Translations under genes and position numbers: made by a program
The notes under the pieces: generated by a model
Databases searched by the model: none
The model's input: only the letters and a program-made list of their open reading frames with translations
What the model was told of the DNA's origin: nothing
Shown here: positions 7,815 through 13,332 of the stretch, in pieces
Position numbering within the stretch: the first letter of the stretch is position 1
How the letters are laid out: every line of letters begins with the position of its first letter
Assembly: GCA_937897665.1 (NCBI GenBank)
Contig: CALCPB010000762.1
Coordinates: 1 to 13,332 of the forward strand
DNA length: 13,332 bases
Direction of reading: 5' to 3'
Origin: an uncultured Halomicronema sp.
Lineage (GTDB): Bacteria; Cyanobacteriota; Cyanobacteriia; Phormidesmidales; Phormidesmidaceae

Positions 7815-7821
7815 CCTCCTT
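7815..7821 (-). promoter_or_regulatory. Ribosome binding site of psbY
   Basis: On the - strand the bases read AAGGAGG, complementary to the 16S rRNA tail, seven bases before the psbY start codon. It is the strongest Shine-Dalgarno I noticed in the window and decides the start of this very short gene. Confidence 0.85.
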
Positions 7822-7906
7822 GTTAAAAGATGACTTAATAGCCTGTCACAATTTTCTCATAATCTTCCCACATCCTATTTCACATTTCTTTGAATAGGAC
7901 AAGAAA

Positions 7907-8455
7907 TTATTTGAATCCGAGGTTTTTTCCGGTACCTGCGTGCACCCGTGCCAGCTGGTGATACTTCTCCGCATGGTCGATCAGCTCTGCCACTTCCTCA
8001 TCAGCCAGCTGCCGCACGACCTTACCCGGCAATCCGACAACGAGCGATCGCGGCGGTACGTCTTTGGTCACCACGGCCCCCGCCCCGACAATGCTGCCGG
8101 CGCCTACCTGCACGCCATTCAGCACAATTGCGCCAATGCCAATCAGGCACCCCGCCCCAATGTCAGCACTATGAATAACGGCCCGATGGCCCACCGTCAC
8201 GTAATCGGCCAGCACCGTTGGCTGCCCCGGATCGCCGTGCAGCACGGCCCCATCTTGCACATTGCTGTAGGCCCCAATCTGAATCTTCTCAACATCGCCC
8301 CGCAGCACCGCGCCATACCAAATGCTGCAGCCCTCTGACAGTTCGACGTCACCGATGACGGTGGCCCCAGGGGCGACAAAAGCGGCTGCAGAGCGATCGG
8401 GGGCAGGCCAGAAATTTTCGCTGTCAGAGAAAGTTGCATCCAGTGGCTCAGACAT
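7907..8455 (-). CDS. Gamma-carbonic-anhydrase-like hexapeptide protein (YrdA/CaiE type)
   Basis: A left-handed beta-helix protein of 182 aa built from hexapeptide repeats (about residues 28-140), expected to be a trimer with zinc at subunit interfaces. The three zinc ligands of gamma-carbonic anhydrases are present as His73, His90 and His95 (VLHGD and VGHRAVIHSADIG). Arg52, Asp54, Gln67 and Asp68 of the active-site region are also seen. It lacks the RuBisCO-like repeats of CcmM, so it is not the carboxysome protein; many YrdA-type members show no measured carbonic anhydrase activity. ATG 8455 is preferred over GTG 8458. A clear Shine-Dalgarno is not visible. Confidence 0.88.
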   Translation of the reverse strand: MSEPLDATFSDSENFWPAPDRSAAAFVAPGATVIGDVELSEGCSIWYGAVLRGDVEKIQIGAYSNVQDGAVLHGDPGQPTVLADYVTVGHRAVIHSADIGAGCLIGIGAIVLNGVQVGAGSIVGAGAVVTKDVPPRSLVVGLPGKVVRQLADEEVAELIDHAEKYHQLARVHAGTGKNLGFK

Positions 8456-8488
8456 CACTACAAGCTTTATCCAGAATGGACATTAGAA

Positions 8489-8510
8489 GGGGAGTTCCCC
8501 CGTTATAATA
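8489..8510. promoter_or_regulatory. Divergent promoter region with consensus -10
   Basis: The 100-bp gap between the divergent carbonic-anhydrase-like and TIGR02652-like genes has a perfect TATAAT at 8504-8509 on +. It overlaps TATTAT on - (8510-8505), so it could serve either gene. No good -35 sits at standard distance on either side. A small inverted repeat GGGG-AGTT-CCCC (8489-8500) directly precedes the -10 and could bind a regulator. Confidence 0.4.
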
Positions 8511-8555
8511 CGGCTACCGGATCCCGTCGGACTGTATCCATCGGCCTATCGCTCA

Positions 8556-9065
8556 ATGGTCAACCCAGCCCTGCAACATCCCATTTTTGGCCCTGACATC
8601 AAATGTCCCCATTGCCGTCAGACAATTCCAGCGCTGACCCTGACCGATACCTATCTGTGTTCGCGCCACGGGGCGTTTGAGGCTAACCCCGACAGCAAAG
8701 ATCTCGTTCATCTGCAGTCCGGACGGCACTGGCGACAGTGGGAGGGCGAATGGTATCGGCAGCATACTCATCCCGATGGCATTCGATTCGAAATTCATGA
8801 AGCCCTTGATCGGCTTTACACTCAGGGCTATCGGGCGACGCGGGTAATCATTGCCCAACGCTATCAAGACTTGGTTAAAACCTATCTCGAACGCGGCGCG
8901 CCTTGGCGTGGCCAATCTGATGGCGGCACGCCCCGACTGTATGGGTTACCGGTGGAGTTTAGCCCACCACCGGAGGAAGTCCCTTGCTGGGATGTGATCA
9001 ACTTCAATTTAGAGAAAGAGCCGGGCGTTCCCTTGCGGTATCCCTACTTTCGACTGTTCGAGTAA
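8556..9065 (+). CDS. TIGR02652-like conserved cyanobacterial protein, zinc-ribbon-like N-terminus
   Basis: A 169-aa soluble protein matching, by its opening MVNPALQ-PIFGP and the block GIRFEIHEALDRLYTQGYRAT, a highly conserved family I know only from cyanobacteria (TIGR02652). Its function is not established. Residues C17-P-H-C20 and C35-S-R-H38 form a likely metal-binding CxxC...CxxH knuckle, so nucleic-acid or protein binding is possible. No signal peptide or membrane segment is visible. It is the first gene of a tight + strand run: the VOC gene starts nine bases after its stop. The family call rests on memory of the pattern. Confidence 0.75.
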   Translation: MVNPALQHPIFGPDIKCPHCRQTIPALTLTDTYLCSRHGAFEANPDSKDLVHLQSGRHWRQWEGEWYRQHTHPDGIRFEIHEALDRLYTQGYRATRVIIAQRYQDLVKTYLERGAPWRGQSDGGTPRLYGLPVEFSPPPEEVPCWDVINFNLEKEPGVPLRYPYFRLFE

Positions 9066-9074
9066 GGCGATCGC

Positions 9075-9512
9075 ATGCATCACGTTTCTATCCGCACTGC
9101 CGACATCCATCGGGCCATCGCCTTTTACACCCTGCTGGGGTTTGAGATGGAAGAGCAGTTTACCGCTGGCACCACCCTGGCCTGCTGGCTGACCGGCCTC
9201 CGGGGCCGCATTGAGCTACTCCAGATTCCCGAGCCACAAGCGCCGCCTGACTGTTTTCACGACGAGCACTACACTGGCTACTATCACCTCTCGTTTGATT
9301 TGACGGAAATCGTCGAGAGTTTGCCAGATTGGCTACAATCGCTGCAACAACGCTTTGCCGATGCGCCCGACTCGATGGCCCACGGCATCAGCTCCCTGCA
9401 GGTCTTGCTCACCCCGAGGCAGCAGATGATCGGCCCACACGTCTATGAGGTCGCCTTCATCGCTGATGCCGACGGTTTGCCTTTAGAATTTTTGCGGATG
9501 ATGGAAACATGA
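9075..9512 (+). CDS. VOC-superfamily (glyoxalase-fold) protein
   Basis: A 145-aa metal-dependent vicinal-oxygen-chelate fold protein. It shows the paired beta-alpha-beta-beta-beta layout, with HHVSIRTADIHRAIAFYTLLGFEM at the front and a repeat beginning at YYHLSFDLTEI. Four candidate metal ligands fall in the glyoxalase I pattern: His3, Glu47 (RIELLQ), His71 (YHLSF) and Glu138 (PLEFL). It could be a lactoylglutathione lyase detoxifying methylglyoxal, a dioxygenase or a resistance protein; sequence alone does not decide. The start ATG 9075 has AAGG seven bases upstream. The stop overlaps the next gene as ATGA. Confidence 0.8.
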   Translation: MHHVSIRTADIHRAIAFYTLLGFEMEEQFTAGTTLACWLTGLRGRIELLQIPEPQAPPDCFHDEHYTGYYHLSFDLTEIVESLPDWLQSLQQRFADAPDSMAHGISSLQVLLTPRQQMIGPHVYEVAFIADADGLPLEFLRMMET

Positions 9513-11038
9513 GCAGTAGCGGCATCAAACCTTTTGAAAACAACTGGGCCTACTTAAAAACCGAGCTGCGCTGGCTAGATCGAGTGTTGATGATGTCAGT
9601 CTCGCGCAAGCGGCAAGATGACAAAACGCTGCATCGGGTGGCTAACAACGCTGCTGACAAGGTGACCAGCCACTGGTGGAAGGGCATTATCGCCGTTGAT
9701 CGGGGCATCCATGATCGCGAGGGGCCACCGCCCAAAGGCCCCTCTAAGATCATCACCGTGAGTTACAGCCAGCAGCTAGAGGCGCGCATTCAGGCCGGTT
9801 ACCAGGCGGGTGTCGTCTTGGCCCTGCCGCTGCTGCGTGATCGCCTGCAGCTCTCAGAGGTGGAAAAAAACATCGTCCTGATGGCGATCGCCCCAGAAAT
9901 CAACCGCCGCTATGGTCGCCTTTACGACTATTTGCAAGAAGAGGAAGGGGCACTGGCCGACCTGCCCACCGTGGATCTGTGTTTACGGTTGTTGTGCCGC
10001 AACGATCATGATTGGCAACAGGCCCGCGCCAAACTGACGGCAGCCCATTCCCTCGTCAATCAGGGCCTGCTGGAATGGATCGGGGATGAAGACGGCACGT
10101 TGCTCAGTCAGCAGGTGCGCGTCAGCGATGAGCTAGGCAATTTTTTGCTGGCCGACAATCCCACGGCAGCGGCTCTAGAAACTGTGTTATCCACTGCCGC
10201 CGTGAACGATATTGCCGGTCTGACACCGGAGAATCCGGCTCCAGTGACGGCAGAAACCGCACCGGCTAGCGTCCCCGAAGCGGGCCACACGGGCGCGGGC
10301 GAGCGCGAGGCTGCCGTGGCCTTACCCCCCCCCGCCCCGGAGCACCTGGCCGCGATCGCGGGTGCCTGGGAGACACTAGTGCTTCCGAAAAAACTGATCC
10401 GTCAGCTGCAATATGTCAGCCGTCAGGCCCAACAACGCCGTCAACAAGCTGACCTCACGGGGCTCATGGTGCTGCTGGTGGGAGCGACCGGCACGGGCAA
10501 AACACTGGCGGCGGCCACCCTTGCCACCCAAGGCCAGATGTCGCTCACCTGTGTGGATCTGCAAACACTGTCACCAGAGGGCTATCCGCGCATTTTGACC
10601 GACTCGCCCACTGAGAATGCCAGTTTGCTACTGGTGAAACAGGGCGAGCAGTGGTTTGGTCGGCAGTCCCAGGTTGAGCAGAGCTGGCTACATCAGTGGT
10701 GGCAGTGGCGACAGCAGTTTGGTCTCACCCTGGTCACAGTGACTGATTTGGCCCGCGTGCGCCCCAGTTGGCGACAGCAGTTTGACACTGTGCTGACCTT
10801 GCCTCAGCCCCAAGCAAAAGCACGCCATCGCCTCTGGCAGCAGGCTTTTGCCCCTGAAGTGAACATCGACAAGCTGAACTGGGCGGCGATCGCCCAGCAG
10901 CTACCGCTGACCGGGGGCGAAATTCAGGCGATCGCCCAGACGATTCAACTCGACCTGCAGGCGCGGGGTCGCCACACCGTCACGCTGTCAGCCCTGCGAG
11001 ACGCCTTGCAGCTGTATCATCCCCACCTCAGCGTTTAG
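9509..11038 (+). CDS. Winged-helix/AAA+ protein with degenerate Walker B (possible pseudo-ATPase)
   Basis: A 509-aa soluble protein. Residues about 85-215 form a helical/winged-helix-like domain with the LSEVEKNIVLMAIAPEINRRY stretch also typical of AAA+ ATPases in contractile-injection-system loci. A Pro/Ala-rich linker follows (about 230-285), then an AAA+ module. Walker A GATGTGKT (325-332) is intact. The Walker B strand LLLV (373-376) is followed by KQGE where related ATPases have DEAD, so the Mg-binding Asp and catalytic Glu are lost. Sensor-1 and arginine-finger areas are also altered (TVTDLARVRPSWRQQFD), while a sensor-2-like LTGGEIQAIA remains. ATP may be bound but hydrolysed poorly or not at all. 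No phage-tail or injection-system genes are visible nearby. It is coupled to the VOC gene by ATGA. Confidence 0.75.
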   Translation: MSSSGIKPFENNWAYLKTELRWLDRVLMMSVSRKRQDDKTLHRVANNAADKVTSHWWKGIIAVDRGIHDREGPPPKGPSKIITVSYSQQLEARIQAGYQAGVVLALPLLRDRLQLSEVEKNIVLMAIAPEINRRYGRLYDYLQEEEGALADLPTVDLCLRLLCRNDHDWQQARAKLTAAHSLVNQGLLEWIGDEDGTLLSQQVRVSDELGNFLLADNPTAAALETVLSTAAVNDIAGLTPENPAPVTAETAPASVPEAGHTGAGEREAAVALPPPAPEHLAAIAGAWETLVLPKKLIRQLQYVSRQAQQRRQQADLTGLMVLLVGATGTGKTLAAATLATQGQMSLTCVDLQTLSPEGYPRILTDSPTENASLLLVKQGEQWFGRQSQVEQSWLHQWWQWRQQFGLTLVTVTDLARVRPSWRQQFDTVLTLPQPQAKARHRLWQQAFAPEVNIDKLNWAAIAQQLPLTGGEIQAIAQTIQLDLQARGRHTVTLSALRDALQLYHPHLSV

Positions 11039-11070
11039 GCATGACGCCGGGAACCATGCCATGGTCAACA

Positions 11071-11119
11071 GTTCGGTTCCTGCCCCTGACAGAAGGAGAA
11101 GTTAGGTGAGGTTCCGAAC
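11071..11119. terminator. Possible terminator hairpin between convergent AAA+ gene and coaBC
   Basis: GTTCGG (11071-11076) pairs with CCGAAC (11114-11119). After a two-base internal loop, CCT (11079-11081) pairs with AGG (11109-11111). The loop is long and no T-run follows, so support is modest. A short perfect inverted repeat ACCATG-C-CATGGT lies just before it at 11053-11065. Confidence 0.3.
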
Positions 11120-11150
11120 GACATCATTATTCTGAACCCAATGAGGCGAT

Positions 11151-12380
11151 TCACAATTGCCCCACAAAATCAAAAATATGGTGGGCCAGATGCCGCTTCG
11201 AACTCGCTGGAATCACCTGTCGCTGCCCCAACTTGCCTAGCAGCACCGCCTGGTTCATGTCGCCGCCAAAGCCACTACCAGGCTGGTCGATGGGGTTAGC
11301 GACGATCGCGTCCAGTCCTTTAGAAGTCAGCTTTTTGAGGGCAGGCGGCTCAATGTCGCCGGTTTGAGCCGCAAACCCAATCAGCCTCTGATGGTCATGT
11401 TTGAGCTGTGCCAGTGCCGCCGCAATGTCAGGCACAGCAGCCAGGGGCAGCGCCTCAGGTAAGGCAGCCTTGGGCAACTTGTGCAGCACATAGTCGCGGG
11501 GTTTCACATCCGCCACCGCTGCTGCCATGACAATCCAATCCGCCTGAGGCAGGTGAGCAACTAAGGCCGATTGCATCTCAGCAGCAGTAGTGACCCCAAT
11601 ACAGTGCACTCCCGTCAGGTCGGTGCGATGCTCTGCGGCCATCGGGCCGTGGACTAAGGTGACGATGGCCCCGCGATCGCGAGCCGCTTGCGCCAGGGCT
11701 ACGCCCATTTTGCCGGTAGAAGGATTGCCGATAAATCGTACCGGATCGAGGTATTCCTGCGTGCCCCCGGCACTGATCAGCAGGTGCTTGCCAACCAAAT
11801 CGCGTCGCCCGCGAGTCAGCAATAAGGAATCGGCCACGGCCAAAATTTCTGACGGCTCAGCCAGGCGTCCGGGGCCAACGCGATCGCAGGCCAGCAGCCC
11901 AGCGCCGGGGGCGATCGCGTGATAGCGCGGATCCGGTTGCACCTGCTGCCAGTTGCGCTGCACACTTTGCTGTTGCCACATATCGGTATTCATCGCAGGC
12001 ACCAACAACACGGGGAAGGTGGAAGCCAATACCACATTGGTCAGCAGGTTATCCGCCAGGCCGTGGGCCAATTTTCCCAGGGTATTGGCGGTCAACGGCG
12101 CCAGAATCAGCAGGTCAGCTGTTTCTCCTAGCTCAATGTGGAGGGGTCGCGACTGTCCGGCCTGCCAAAACTCCGCATCAGTCGCGACTGGCTGGCGACA
12201 GAGGGTGGCTAACGTCAGGGGCGTGATGAACTGTTGCGCCTGCGCCGTCATGATGGGCATCACCTCAACCCCTCGTTTTGCCAGAGTTGAGGCGACTGCG
12301 CAGACCTTATAGGCGGCGATGCCACCGCCGACGCCCAAAAGCACGCGTTGCTTGGGCTTTGAGGATGCGATCGCTGTCAT
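11151..12380 (-). CDS. coaBC: Bifunctional phosphopantothenoylcysteine decarboxylase / phosphopantothenate-cysteine ligase
   Basis: This enzyme catalyses two steps of coenzyme A synthesis: coupling of 4'-phosphopantothenate to cysteine, then FMN-dependent decarboxylation to 4'-phosphopantetheine. The N-terminal CoaC flavoprotein half (1-190) has GGGIAAYK (18-25), catalytic His81 ([11 protein letters not shown]), PAMNTDMW with Asn131 and the substrate-flap Cys165. The C-terminal CoaB half has [19 protein letters not shown] (203-221), AAVADVKP (287-294) and the KLPK Lys motif (301-304). At 409 aa it is full length. The ATG at 12380 is 16 bp after the DUF2555-like stop, so the two are probably cotranscribed. 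No strong Shine-Dalgarno precedes it. Confidence 0.95.
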   Translation of the reverse strand: MTAIASSKPKQRVLLGVGGGIAAYKVCAVASTLAKRGVEVMPIMTAQAQQFITPLTLATLCRQPVATDAEFWQAGQSRPLHIELGETADLLILAPLTANTLGKLAHGLADNLLTNVVLASTFPVLLVPAMNTDMWQQQSVQRNWQQVQPDPRYHAIAPGAGLLACDRVGPGRLAEPSEILAVADSLLLTRGRRDLVGKHLLISAGGTQEYLDPVRFIGNPSTGKMGVALAQAARDRGAIVTLVHGPMAAEHRTDLTGVHCIGVTTAAEMQSALVAHLPQADWIVMAAAVADVKPRDYVLHKLPKAALPEALPLAAVPDIAAALAQLKHDHQRLIGFAAQTGDIEPPALKKLTSKGLDAIVANPIDQPGSGFGGDMNQAVLLGKLGQRQVIPASSKRHLAHHIFDFVGQL

Positions 12381-12396
12381 CGCCGACTGAGGCTAC

Positions 12397-12609
12397 TCAC
12401 TCTTCATCAAAGGGTTCGTTATCAAGCAGATAGGTGTATTTTTCCACCAGCTCAGGCCGTTGAAAGGCCAAGGCCCTGAGCAAATGCCAGTCTTTCAACC
12501 CCTCAAAGGCACTGTCATAAGCATCTTGCTCTAGACGTTTGGCCAGCTCTTCGACGGACTCTTGGGTCATCGATGTGACCGACTCCGGTGATACGTGCAA
12601 CGTGCTCAT
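12397..12609 (-). CDS. DUF2555-like small cyanobacterial protein
   Basis: A 70-aa acidic soluble protein, with the core DAYDSAFEGLKDWHLLRAL followed by RPELVEKYTYLL. I recognise this as the DUF2555 family, known to me only from cyanobacteria and without an assigned function. No metal motif, signal or membrane segment is seen. The ATG at 12609 has GGGAG about four bases upstream. It lies directly upstream of coaBC on the same strand (16-bp gap), so an operon is likely; whether it affects CoaBC is unknown. Its start overlaps the stop of a small upstream ORF as ATGA. Confidence 0.8.
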   Translation of the reverse strand: MSTLHVSPESVTSMTQESVEELAKRLEQDAYDSAFEGLKDWHLLRALAFQRPELVEKYTYLLDNEPFDEE

Positions 12610-12773
12610 AATTCTCCCCCAGCATTCGTTTCGTTACGGTTGGCGATCGCCCAGCCAGGGTGGTGATCGGTCGATCGCTCACCCCTGCACATAGTTGAGA
12701 TCGATGGCGACCCGCTTTCCGCCTGCTGAATCGCCCGGATAGCTGCTCGATGATGCCGAACGATCTCGACCAT
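12606..12773 (-). CDS. Possible 55-aa small ORF upstream of the DUF2555-like gene
   Basis: On the - strand an ATG at 12773 opens 55 codons ending in TGA at 12608-12606, which overlaps the next gene's ATG as ATGA, typical of coupled genes. The product begins MVEIVRHHRAAIRAIQQAES, a basic amphipathic helix; the second half is Ser/Asn/Gly-rich and low in structure. No clear Shine-Dalgarno lies before the ATG. The frame stays open about 22 further codons upstream without an ATG, GTG or TTG. I do not recognise it. It could be a genuine leader ORF, a decayed gene or a chance open frame; a second frame is open across the same stretch. Confidence 0.25.
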   Translation of the reverse strand: MVEIVRHHRAAIRAIQQAESGSPSISTMCRGERSTDHHPGWAIANRNETNAGGEL

Positions 12774-13264
12774 TGCACCATGGCCAACCGCATCGCCAAG
12801 GCCATTGACGATGTCTTTAATTAAACTGTTTGCATTTTAAAGGCCGGTGCCGTGACTGCGATAACGGCTGGGTTAAAACTTATCGAAGTTTCTTAAGTCC
12901 GCTCGCCCGAGGTTGGGCGTTTGGCGATTGGTGGGTAGCACTGGCCTAGTGGCCACAAACCGACTCTGGAACCTCATTGTCCCGTCCACCGCATCTGGCA
13001 ACTCAGGGAGTCAAGGCTTGATCACATTAAGAGGCCTATCTCAATCACTTGCCATTCATCGCGCTTAAGCTACGATGGGCACAAAATAATTGCCCTTGAG
13101 CGCGTTACCGAAATTAACGGCCCCAACCGTTGAGACTAGAACTGACTGCGCCTACCTCAACTCGATTCGTTAGCGTCTGCAACCGAGGCATCGCCCACCC
13201 TAAAACATCTAAGTGATGACTGCTCTTAGCTCAGTGCTCGCCCTCTAACTTGGTGTCAAGTTCC
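12774..13264. other. Stretch without a supported gene
   Basis: About 490 bp with frequent stops in all frames that I followed. It holds a short palindromic element AAACTT-ATCG-AAGTTT (12876-12891), a small hairpin CGCCC-GAGGTT-GGGCG followed by TTT (12904-12922), and a promoter-like pair near 13049-13076. It has no HIP1 octamer. No tRNA, rRNA or repeat array is visible. It may carry the promoter for the - strand DUF2555/coaBC genes and for a + gene past the right edge. Confidence 0.5.
13049..13095 (+). promoter_or_regulatory. Possible promoter followed by a short stem
   Basis: TTGCCA (13049-13054) and TACGAT (13071-13076) are 16 bases apart, 5/6 and 4/6 matches to the sigma-70-type consensus. 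A perfect 5-bp stem GGGCA/TGCCC (13077-13081 and 13091-13095) follows directly. It could drive the partial ORF at the right edge or a small RNA. The evidence is weak. Confidence 0.25.
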
Positions 13265-13332
13265 GTGGATTCTTTGCCCCCCAAAGAAAGCCCAGTAACC
13301 CCCGCCCCCCGCGTCGAGCGTCGCGAACGCGG
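13265..13332 (+). CDS. Possible start of a gene running off the right edge
   Basis: The frame is open from 13220 to the window end. GTG 13265 would give a start VDSLPPKESPVTPAPRVERR, a Pro- and Arg-rich, disordered N-terminus with the high-GC codon use of real genes in this window. GTG 13253 and TTG 13250 are alternatives, and none has a Shine-Dalgarno. A 7-bp stem TTCTTTG/CAAAGAA (13270-13276 and 13282-13288) lies in the first codons. Only about 22 codons are visible, so no function can be given. Confidence 0.3.
   Translation, partial: MDSLPPKESPVTPAPRVERRER

Larger units (their letters stand above)
2453..12650. repeat. Dispersed HIP1 octamers (GCGATCGC)
   Basis: At least 20 copies of this palindrome are scattered through genes and gaps, for example at 2453, 2804, 5815, 8043, 9068, 11880 and 12643. 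Such density is a hallmark of many cyanobacterial genomes. None occurs in 1-2119 (IS and kinase) or after 12650. They are marks of genome composition, not a localised element. Confidence 0.9.

Noticed and set aside
12515..12805. 96-codon - frame overlapping the DUF2555-like gene
   Set aside because: It runs over the conserved DUF2555-like start in another frame, is Arg/Ser-rich as shadows of GC-rich genes are, and has no recognisable motif.
12751..12825. + strand peptide ending DHCTMANRIAKAIDDVFN
   Set aside because: It looked like the C-terminus of a decayed gene, but stops lie just upstream in frame and I could not match it to any family; it is also antisense to an open - frame.
1..13332. 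CRISPR array, tRNA, rRNA, defence island or phage genes
   Set aside because: No regularly spaced repeats, no tRNA arm signature such as GGTTCGAATCC, and no restriction, toxin-antitoxin or phage structural genes seen on either strand.

Overview
The window looks like chromosomal DNA of a cyanobacterium. The evidence is at least 20 copies of the HIP1 octamer GCGATCGC between 2453 and 12650, a previously uncalled photosystem II gene (psbY), a Ycf46-type AAA+ ATPase, and two small protein families I know only from cyanobacteria (TIGR02652-like and DUF2555-like). The genus cannot be fixed from this sequence; a filamentous Leptolyngbya-type lineage is a guess.

Left end (1-2119): a complete IS630-family element (2-952) has TA at both tips, imperfect 27-bp terminal inverted repeats and a transposase split by a -1 frameshift at a run of eight A. 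It sits in the 5' part of a sensor histidine kinase gene. The kinase has kept all catalytic motifs but has lost its native start and the front of its membrane sensor domain. Its reading frame now opens inside the IS.

Middle left (2120-5814): a Ycf46-like AAA+ ATPase on + converges on a type-1 ABC exporter on -, with a long imperfect hairpin between them. Middle (5815-7410): a + strand run holds an ABM-like small protein and a GNAT acetyltransferase (ATGA overlap), then rdgB (house-cleaning NTP pyrophosphatase). Next (7411-8555): a strong hairpin lies between rdgB and the small - strand gene psbY, followed by a gamma-carbonic-anhydrase-like hexapeptide protein on -.

Right half (8556-11038): three tightly packed + genes look like one operon. 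They encode a TIGR02652-like zinc-ribbon-type protein, a VOC/glyoxalase-fold protein and a 509-aa winged-helix/AAA+ protein. The last keeps its P-loop but has lost the Walker B acidic residues. It is the most unusual protein here and may be a nucleotide-binding pseudo-ATPase. Converging on it from the other strand are a DUF2555-like gene and coaBC (coenzyme A synthesis), possibly led by an uncharacterised small ORF. The last 500 bp hold no convincing gene except a possible start of one running off the right edge.

Most of the window is ordinary cyanobacterial housekeeping content. I see no CRISPR array, tRNA, rRNA or clear defence island. The points worth following are the IS-chimeric kinase, the degenerate AAA+ operon and the small genes.
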